From: Acidobacteriota bacterium
GTDB taxonomy: Bacteria > Acidobacteriota > Terriglobia > Terriglobales > Acidobacteriaceae
Reading direction: 5' to 3'
DNA length: 20,688 nucleotides
NCBI GenBank assembly: GCA_021793595.1
Contig: JAJYSL010000062.1
Coordinates: 1 to 20,688 of the forward strand
Below, piece after piece: positions 15,951-20,688 of the stretch (position 1 is its first letter; every line of letters starts with the position of its first letter). The notes below the pieces were generated by a model, which saw only the letters and a list, made by a program, of their open reading frames with translations, had not been told where the DNA came from and ran no database searches. The position numbers and the translations under genes are program-made.

Positions 15951-15991
15951 GAGTGCCTGCGTCGCGGCAAGCGCGCGACCGAGGGGGCAAT

Positions 15992-16150
15992 ATGGCACAG
16001 CCGAAGAAATGCAAGCACCCAGCCTGTAACTGCACGACCACGGATGGAAAGGATTATTGCGGCGATCACTGCAAAAACTCCCGGAATATGACCGAGCTGA
16101 CTTGCCAGTGCAACCATCCAGAGTGCAAGGGGGAGGTTGTCCGATCCTAA
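15992..16150 (+). CDS. Small bacterial metallothionein-like protein
   Basis: A 52-residue protein rich in metal ligands: Cys 7, 12, 14, 23, 27, 38, 40 and 45, and His 9, 26 and 42. The pattern C-K-H-x-x-C-x-C, then YC-x-x-H-C, then C-x-C-x-H-x-x-C-x-G is the layout of cyanobacterial SmtA-type metallothioneins, which bind zinc and other soft metals in a cluster and contain a small zinc-finger-like fold. SmtA has nine Cys and two His; here there are eight Cys and three His. The ATG has a strong GAGGGGG ribosome-binding site 4 bases upstream, which sets the start against a longer in-frame frame reaching back to 15944. It is a single gene, with an inverted repeat just upstream. A role in metal storage or buffering is inferred from the family. 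Confidence 0.83.
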   Translation: MAQPKKCKHPACNCTTTDGKDYCGDHCKNSRNMTELTCQCNHPECKGEVVRS

Positions 16151-16557
16151 TGCAGTCGAATTGTCCAATCTTCCGCAGGTGCAAAACATAGGCGAGGATA
16201 CTCTTGTCCGAGGCAGTGCGCCTCCCTCCAGCTGACAGTGCACCTGAGAATTCGAAAAAGCAAACGACTCTGCGATTGACCCGCCGCAGAATCGTTTTGC
16301 GAGTGCCAAAGCATGCCTTGGGCCACGGCAAAAGCGGGCGCAACGTTAGGGCGGGGAATCTCTCGAGTAGAGCCATAGACCGCGCGAGCCAATCATCGAA
16401 GCGATGGTGGCAAAGATGCGCCGGAGCAATTGGCGCCGACGCCTTTCACCCTATCAATTCTCCGGTTGACAAGACGAACAGGGAACCTGAGAATGCAGGC
16501 GACTCTTCTTCCCCCGCCAACATCCCCGACTCATCCACGAACGAACGGAGAGCAGTC
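16151..16557. other. Intergenic stretch, no feature recognised
   Basis: The frame of the following lipoprotein stays open back to 16204, but the residues before 16558 are Arg/Ser-rich, lack conserved features and would bury the lipoprotein signal. Minus-strand frames here also lack ribosome-binding sites. I see no repeat or clear promoter. Confidence 0.45.
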
Positions 16558-17364
16558 ATGACCAGCTATCAACCTCGCGTCGCATTTGTCCTTGGAATCG
16601 CATTCTCACTTTCGATGTTCCTGACGGCGTGCAGAAAGCCTACGCCAAAGACGGAACAGGCGGCGCCTCCGCCTGGCCAGTCGGCAACCGGCGTTGTGCC
16701 CGCGCCATCTTCACCGGCAACTCCCGCGTCGGCCGCCACGCCGGCGTCCTCGGCAACACCGCCAGCGCCTGCGCCCGTGCGGACGGCTCCAACTCCGCCG
16801 CGATTGCCGCGGATTATTCCTGCTGGAACTTCTCTGTCTACGCGAATTTCGAGTCCGTTGGGTTCGAAAACCAGCGCCGCCGGAGATCGCTTTGACGGCA
16901 CACTGGTGAACTCCGTTCGCCTCAACGGAAAGGTGGTCATACCGGCAGGTTCGGCTGTTAGCGGAGTTGTGGTCACGGCGCACTCCGCAGGCAAGTTCAA
17001 GGGTGCTGCCAGCCTTGCGGTTCGCCTGACCGCGGTGAATGTCAATGGCAAGTCCTATCCCATCCGCAGCAACACGATCAGCCAGGAAACCACGGGCAAA
17101 GGCAAGCGCACTGGCGCGTTGGTGGGGGGCGGTGCCGGTGGCGGAGCCTTGATTGGCGGCTTGGCCGGCGGCGGCAAAGGCGCCGTGATCGGTGGACTTG
17201 TCGGCGCTGGTGCTGGAACCGTGGGCGCGGCTGTGACAGGAAACACTCGCGACATTTCCTATCCAGCGGAAACCGTTCTCGCTTTCCGCCTGAGAAACAG
17301 CTTGAATCTGGATGCAGGGACGGCAGCGAACAGCGCCGACCCCCCGCCCCCATCACAGGAATAG
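16558..17364 (+). CDS. Lipoprotein with VirB10-like IPAG domain and glycine zipper
   Basis: A 268-residue envelope lipoprotein. The ATG has GGAG seven bases upstream and begins a signal peptide with a good lipobox, L-T-A-C25. A Pro/Ala/Ser-rich linker (about 30-82) is followed by a beta-rich domain opening IPAGTSLSTRISSPLGSKTSAAGDRF and repeating VIPAGSAVSGVV, as in TrbI/VirB10-type barrels and related periplasmic proteins. A long glycine zipper then follows (GALVGGGAGGGALIGGLAGG through VGAGAGTVGAAVTG), a membrane-inserting or self-packing element, and a final strand SYPAETVLAFRLRNSL. No secretion-system genes are nearby, so a type IV secretion role is not supported; a structural envelope role is more likely. 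The exact function is unknown. Confidence 0.8.
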   Translation: MTSYQPRVAFVLGIAFSLSMFLTACRKPTPKTEQAAPPPGQSATGVVPAPSSPATPASAATPASSATPPAPAPVRTAPTPPRLPRIIPAGTSLSTRISSPLGSKTSAAGDRFDGTLVNSVRLNGKVVIPAGSAVSGVVVTAHSAGKFKGAASLAVRLTAVNVNGKSYPIRSNTISQETTGKGKRTGALVGGGAGGGALIGGLAGGGKGAVIGGLVGAGAGTVGAAVTGNTRDISYPAETVLAFRLRNSLNLDAGTAANSADPPPPSQE

Positions 17365-17552
17365 TCGCCGCGATTGGGTGGCTGAAGCGAACAGCGTGCC
17401 AGCGACGAAACCGATTTCAACAGACGCACACTTCAGGGGCCATCGTTTCCGCCAGTCGGAGGGCGGGACCGGTTGCCCCGGTTCTTTGCGGCCATCCTTC
17501 CAATCTTCGGTCCGCCGCGCCCCAATTCTCATGCAGAACCCACCCCCGCGGG

Positions 17553-17579
17553 TGAAGTGTCGCTGAACTCGGTCGATAA
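17553..17579 (+). promoter_or_regulatory. Sigma-28 (FliA)-like promoter for the stator operon
   Basis: TGAAGTGT at 17553-17560 matches the flagellar sigma-28 -35 consensus TAAAGTTT at six of eight bases. After exactly 11 bases comes GTCGATAA at 17572-17579, matching GCCGATAA at seven of eight. It ends about 40 bases before the ATG of the first gene of the operon. Motor genes are classic sigma-28 targets, which makes the match credible. Confidence 0.5.
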
Positions 17580-17620
17580 GAGGTCTATGGGGCTCCGGCA
17601 TCTTCGGAGGCAAGGCGGAT

Positions 17621-18595
17621 ATGCGCGATCGTATGGCGATGCTGGAGGCGACACTCGACCTGCTGGAGGAGGGAATCGCCATCCTCGATGAACAGTTGAA
17701 GGTTGTGCACTGGAATCAGGCCGCTGCGGCTCTCACGGGCTACACGGCGCAAGACGTGATCTGCCGTCCGTGTCCCGGAGAACTGTATCGCGTCGATCAA
17801 CAGGATCGTGACAAGGTAGTTGCCAGCGCCGAGACAGGACTGAAAGCAGGAATGGCCGATGGCGGCCGGGTCAGCGGGCTCGCCTTCACCCAGCCCGTTG
17901 CAGAACCGCTGCAATCTGCCATTTCATCCCTGCAACACCTCACTCTGGTAGCCATGCACCACAAGCTAGGGCATGAAGTGCCGGCGATGCTGCGAAAAGT
18001 CTCCCTACAAGACTCGCAGGGCGCTCCCATGGGCGCAGTGCTTCTGTTTTATCCGGCAGAAGAGGTGGATGCATTGCCGCGTGGAGAAAGCGGCGAAGGT
18101 GTCGGCATCGAGGCCAGCCAGGCGGAGATGGAAGACCGGCTGGATGCGGCCCATCACCAATGGGCAACCAGCGGCATGCCGTTTGGCCTGCTGTGGATCA
18201 CAGTCGATCAAGCCAAGTCGCTGCGCAAAACCCATGGACGGGATGCATGCGAAGCGATGCTGCGTGCGGTGGAAGATACGCTGCTGCGTCAAATGAAGCC
18301 GGCAGAGACCATTGGACGTTGGGGAGATAACGAATTTCTGATCATTGCACACGAGCGCTCGGCGGAGCAATTGACTGACCATGCGCGCCGGCTGGCTGGA
18401 CTGGCGCGGACCGTGGATTTCCGTTGGTGGGGCGACCGCATCGCCCTCACCCTCAGCATTGGAACCTGCTTTGCGATTGGAACCGACACGCTGCAGTGCC
18501 TGCTGAACAGGGCGCGCCAGGCCATGCGAACCAGCGAATATGTGGGGGGCAATCATGTCACTGAGGCGAGGGAAGAGCAATGCTTCCGATCATAG
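17621..18595 (+). CDS. PAS-like sensor with degenerate GGDEF domain, in the stator operon
   Basis: A 324-residue cytoplasmic protein. Residues about 5-60 look like a PAS domain (LDLLEEGIAILDEQLKVVHWNQAAAALTGYTAQDVI). A middle region follows (about 80-155, ending GAVLLFYPAEEVD), then a GGDEF-type domain (about 180-315) with HGRDACEAMLRAVEDTLL and LTLSIGTCFAIG. The signature loop reads G235-D-N-E-F239 in place of GGDEF, so the second Gly and the Asp are changed. Both bind the substrate phosphates or metal in active diguanylate cyclases, so catalysis is doubtful and a binding or scaffold role is more likely. Its ATG has GGAGG ten bases and AAGG five bases upstream. Its 3' end overlaps motA by 16 bases, indicating translational coupling. 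This suggests that it sets or senses motor function (inference). Confidence 0.82.
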   Translation: MRDRMAMLEATLDLLEEGIAILDEQLKVVHWNQAAAALTGYTAQDVICRPCPGELYRVDQQDRDKVVASAETGLKAGMADGGRVSGLAFTQPVAEPLQSAISSLQHLTLVAMHHKLGHEVPAMLRKVSLQDSQGAPMGAVLLFYPAEEVDALPRGESGEGVGIEASQAEMEDRLDAAHHQWATSGMPFGLLWITVDQAKSLRKTHGRDACEAMLRAVEDTLLRQMKPAETIGRWGDNEFLIIAHERSAEQLTDHARRLAGLARTVDFRWWGDRIALTLSIGTCFAIGTDTLQCLLNRARQAMRTSEYVGGNHVTEAREEQCFRS

Positions 18596-19488
18596 GAATT
18601 GTCGTCGTTTTCGGAGCCGTGATTGGCGGGTTCCTGATGGAGAAAGGACATATCCTCGTCCTCATCCAGCCAGCCGAGTTGGTGACCATCGCGGGCGCCG
18701 CTTTGGGCACCATCCTGATCGCCAATCCGGTCTACATTATCAAGGCCATGATCGGCGGCGTTGTCGGCGTGCTGCGCCCTTCGAAATTCAGCAGGGCCCG
18801 GTACCTGAGCACTCTGAAGATGATGTTCGAGCTGTTCAATAAGGTTCGCAGGTCCGGTCTGACCGGCGTGGAAGACGACGTAGAAAAACCCGCGGCTAGT
18901 GAAATCTTCAAGAAGTATCCGGAGTTTCTGAAAGATCACCACTCCCAGGCATTCGTGTGCGACACGCTGCGAACAGTGATTACCGGCGGCGTCGATCCTT
19001 TCGATATGGACCAGATGATGGAACTCGACATGGAAGTGGCGCACCGTGAGACGCTGCAGCCGATCCAGGCACTGACCACCGTGGCCGACGCGCTGCCCGG
19101 ACTGGGAATTGTCGCAGCCGTTCTGGGTGTCGTGATCACGATGGGGTCATTGGGCGGCCCTCCCGAAGAAATCGGCAAGAAGGTTGCCGCTGCGTTGGTG
19201 GGCACGTTCCTGGGAATTCTGATGTGCTATGGCCTCGTCGGGCCGCTCGCCTCCAACATGACGAAGGGAGCCGATGAACACAATGCCTACCTGCATGTCC
19301 TGCGAGTCATCATCCTCGCTTTTCTGAAAGGGTTGGCGCCGATTCTCGCCATTGAGATGGGGCGGCGAGCGATTCCAGAGCGTGTTCGCCCCAGCTTTGA
19401 CGAAATGGAAAAGGGATGTACGAAAACCTCGGCGGCAGCAGCGAGTCCCAACACAGAGGCCAAGCCCGCGGATGGCACCGCAGCCTAG
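18580..19488 (+). CDS. motA: Flagellar motor stator protein MotA
   Basis: MotA, with MotB, forms the proton-driven stator of the flagellar motor in the inner membrane. The 302-residue product has two N-terminal membrane segments (IIGIVVVFGAVIGGFLM; ELVTIAGAALGTILIANPVYIIKAMIGG), a cytoplasmic loop and two later segments (ALPGLGIVAAVLGVVITMGSLG; VAAALVGTFLGILMCYGLVGPLA). The residues known to matter in E. coli MotA fall at the same numbers: Arg90 and Glu98 in the loop, Pro173 and Pro222 in the membrane. The C-terminal tail is Ala/Thr-rich. The ATG lies inside the end of the preceding gene, with GGGAAGAG ahead. motB begins 12 bases after its stop. Confidence 0.96.
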   Translation: MLPIIGIVVVFGAVIGGFLMEKGHILVLIQPAELVTIAGAALGTILIANPVYIIKAMIGGVVGVLRPSKFSRARYLSTLKMMFELFNKVRRSGLTGVEDDVEKPAASEIFKKYPEFLKDHHSQAFVCDTLRTVITGGVDPFDMDQMMELDMEVAHRETLQPIQALTTVADALPGLGIVAAVLGVVITMGSLGGPPEEIGKKVAAALVGTFLGILMCYGLVGPLASNMTKGADEHNAYLHVLRVIILAFLKGLAPILAIEMGRRAIPERVRPSFDEMEKGCTKTSAAAASPNTEAKPADGTAA

Positions 19489-19500
19489 AGAGACCGGATC

Positions 19501-20496
19501 ATGGCCCCAGATCGAAAAACAGTTCGACCGATCATCGTCATCAAGAAGAAGGTTTCGCATGGCGGCCACCATGGCGGCGCGTGGAAGGTGGCGTATGCCG
19601 ACTTCGTCACTGCAATGATGTCGCTGTTCATCGTTCTGTGGCTGATGAATTCCACGCCGCAAATCAAGAAGGCTGTCGCAGGCTATTTCAACAACCCCAA
19701 GAGCAATGGACAGGAAACCGGCACCACAATTCAGGGCTCCAATAAAAGCATTTCAATCGATCAGAAAAATGTTCAAAAGCTGAAAGAGGAGATCGAACGA
19801 GCCATTCTGAAGCAAACTGACCTGAGCAGGCTCTCCAAGCAAATCGTCATCACCATCACCAGCGAGGGATTGAAGATCGACCTGATTGAGGACAAGGGTG
19901 GCACGTTTTTTGAGACGGGGAGTGCGAAGTTAAGCCCGAGAGGCGCCGAGCTTCTCGCGCTTCTCGCAACCCAATTGAAAGCACTCCCGAATCGATTGCT
20001 CATTGAGGGGCATACGGATGCTCAGCCCTATGTCGGCAACAGCGATTACACGAACTGGGAGCTGTCGGCGGACCGAGCCAACACCGCACGGCGGGTACTG
20101 CAACAGGGTGGAGTGGGGCCCAACCAGGTGTCGCAGGTGCGTGGCTATGGAGATCAGATGCTGCGCGTTCCGTCGAATCCGTTCGATCCAAGCAATCGAC
20201 GAGTATCCCTGATTGTGCAGTGGCAGGATGCGTCGAGGCCTGCGGCGAATGCTGCCAAAGTTCCCGGAACTGCGAACACTGGAACGGCAGCCGCGAAAGG
20301 GACTTCTGAAGGCGGTCCTCAAAACAAAACGCTCTTGCCCATGCCGAATCTTTCAGGGGCGAAACCCGCGGCTGGAGTTTCAAAGCCTGTGCCACTCGCA
20401 AACCCGGCCGCCGTTTCGGCGGCAAAACAGGCCCCGAAACCCGCATGGGCGGATCGGCTCAAATCCCTAATGCCGGGAAAGAACAGGCATTCTTGA
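19501..20496 (+). CDS. motB: Flagellar motor stator protein MotB
   Basis: MotB anchors the stator to peptidoglycan and supplies the proton-binding aspartate. The 331-residue product has a basic N-terminus, a HGGHHGGAWKVAYADF motif in which Asp34 corresponds to E. coli Asp32, and one membrane helix (FVTAMMSLFIVLWLMNS). A plug/linker region is followed by an OmpA-like peptidoglycan-binding domain (about 121-240) with FFETGSAKLSPRGAELL, IEGHTDAQPY and NWELSADRANTARRVL. A long Ala/Pro/Lys-rich tail (about 245-331), beyond the family's usual end, finishes the protein. The spacing to motA and shared strand indicate one operon under the sigma-28-like promoter upstream. Confidence 0.95.
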   Translation: MAPDRKTVRPIIVIKKKVSHGGHHGGAWKVAYADFVTAMMSLFIVLWLMNSTPQIKKAVAGYFNNPKSNGQETGTTIQGSNKSISIDQKNVQKLKEEIERAILKQTDLSRLSKQIVITITSEGLKIDLIEDKGGTFFETGSAKLSPRGAELLALLATQLKALPNRLLIEGHTDAQPYVGNSDYTNWELSADRANTARRVLQQGGVGPNQVSQVRGYGDQMLRVPSNPFDPSNRRVSLIVQWQDASRPAANAAKVPGTANTGTAAAKGTSEGGPQNKTLLPMPNLSGAKPAAGVSKPVPLANPAAVSAAKQAPKPAWADRLKSLMPGKNRHS

Positions 20497-20565
20497 ACAT
20501 CGTTTGACCCTGGGCTGGCCGGAGGCGTCGCGTCGACTATCTGAATGAACCCGATCGAATATTCC

Positions 20566-20688
20566 TAGTGTAGTGCGTCGTAAGTAATAATGTTTATGTT
20601 TGGGATGCGTCCATACTGTGGAGGACGACACGGTATGCGAATGGCAGCCGCGGTTGAACTGAACTCGGAACAGAGACAGGCCCTGCAG
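20566..20688 (+). mobile_element. Left end of an IS630-family insertion sequence (truncated by window end)
   Basis: The element appears to begin at a TA (20566-20567), the usual IS630 target, with an end sequence TAGTGTAGTGCGTCGTAAG that looks like IS630-type terminal repeats. A transposase frame starts 69 bases inside. The right end, and so the TA duplication and the inverted partner, lie outside the window. Confidence 0.6.
20635..20688 (+). CDS. N-terminus of an IS630-family transposase (partial)
   Basis: An ATG with GGAGG ten bases upstream opens 18 codons reading MRMAAAVELNSEQRQALQ, cut by the window end. IS630-family transposases typically begin with a short basic start followed by a (I/V)-E-L-(S/T)-x-E-(E/Q)-R-x-x-L segment, which this matches. 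No catalytic residues are visible, so the family call rests on this segment and the flanking end sequence. Confidence 0.6.
   Translation, partial: MRMAAAVELNSEQRQALQ

Larger units (their letters stand above)
15511..15991. other. Gene-poor stretch with inverted and direct repeats
   Basis: No convincing full gene lies here. Frames of 101 codons on the plus strand and 67 codons on the minus strand (15644-15847) lack start signals. The minus frame ends SRVDAATMQAISKAVSGFLGL, loosely like the C-terminus of MazF/PemK toxins, and may be a gene remnant. Repeats at 15610-15670 and 15933-15950 are listed separately. Confidence 0.4.

Noticed and set aside
16204..16557. Longer N-terminus for the glycine-zipper lipoprotein
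   Set aside because: It would bury a good lipoprotein signal; the ATG at 16558 has its own ribosome-binding site.
16558..17364. Type IV secretion VirB10 component
   Set aside because: Only the IPAG-like beta domain is shared; it is much shorter, has a lipobox and has no secretion genes nearby.

Overview
The window looks like a chromosomal segment of an Acidobacteriota (Terriglobia-like) bacterium. This is inferred from gene content: a very large receptor with an N-terminal carboxypeptidase-regulatory-like domain and a TonB-type barrel, an exported DUF4965/DUF1793 glutaminase-like protein, a DUF374 acyltransferase, LptD and flagellar stator genes (so a diderm), and GC-rich codon use. No rRNA, tRNA or CRISPR array was found.

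Layout. 1-116 (minus): 5' end of an unrecognised gene, divergent from what follows. 423-5643 (plus): an outer-membrane assembly group of lptD, a DsbA-like thioredoxin-fold protein and a SurA/PpiC-type chaperone. LptD needs disulfide formation and periplasmic chaperoning, so the three genes make functional sense together. 6112-11134: a regulatory locus with a TonB-type receptor (minus), a GntR/UTRA regulator of NagR/DasR type (minus) and, divergent from it, the exported glutaminase-like protein (plus, 11135-13282). Copies of a TGGTATAGACCA operator, arranged as tandem pairs 16 bp apart, lie upstream of both the receptor and the hydrolase, which defines a local regulon directly from the sequence. 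A terminator at 13327-13357 closes the hydrolase gene.

13422-14162 (minus) is a DUF374 lysophospholipid acyltransferase-like gene. 14163-16557 is loosely packed and accessory in character: a DUF4238 gene (minus), two repeat-rich non-coding stretches and a small cysteine-rich metallothionein-like gene (15992-16150). 16558-17364 encodes a lipoprotein with a Pro/Ala linker, a VirB10-like IPAG domain and a glycine zipper. 17621-20496 is a motility operon: a PAS plus degenerate-GGDEF protein overlapping motA, then motB, preceded by a sigma-28-like promoter. The window ends in the left end of an IS630-family element (from about 20566), with the transposase start visible.

The best candidate for something undescribed is the NagR-like regulon joining a TonB-type receptor to a DUF4965 hydrolase. 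Second are the catalytically doubtful GGDEF protein translationally coupled to the motor stator and the compact 52-residue metallothionein.
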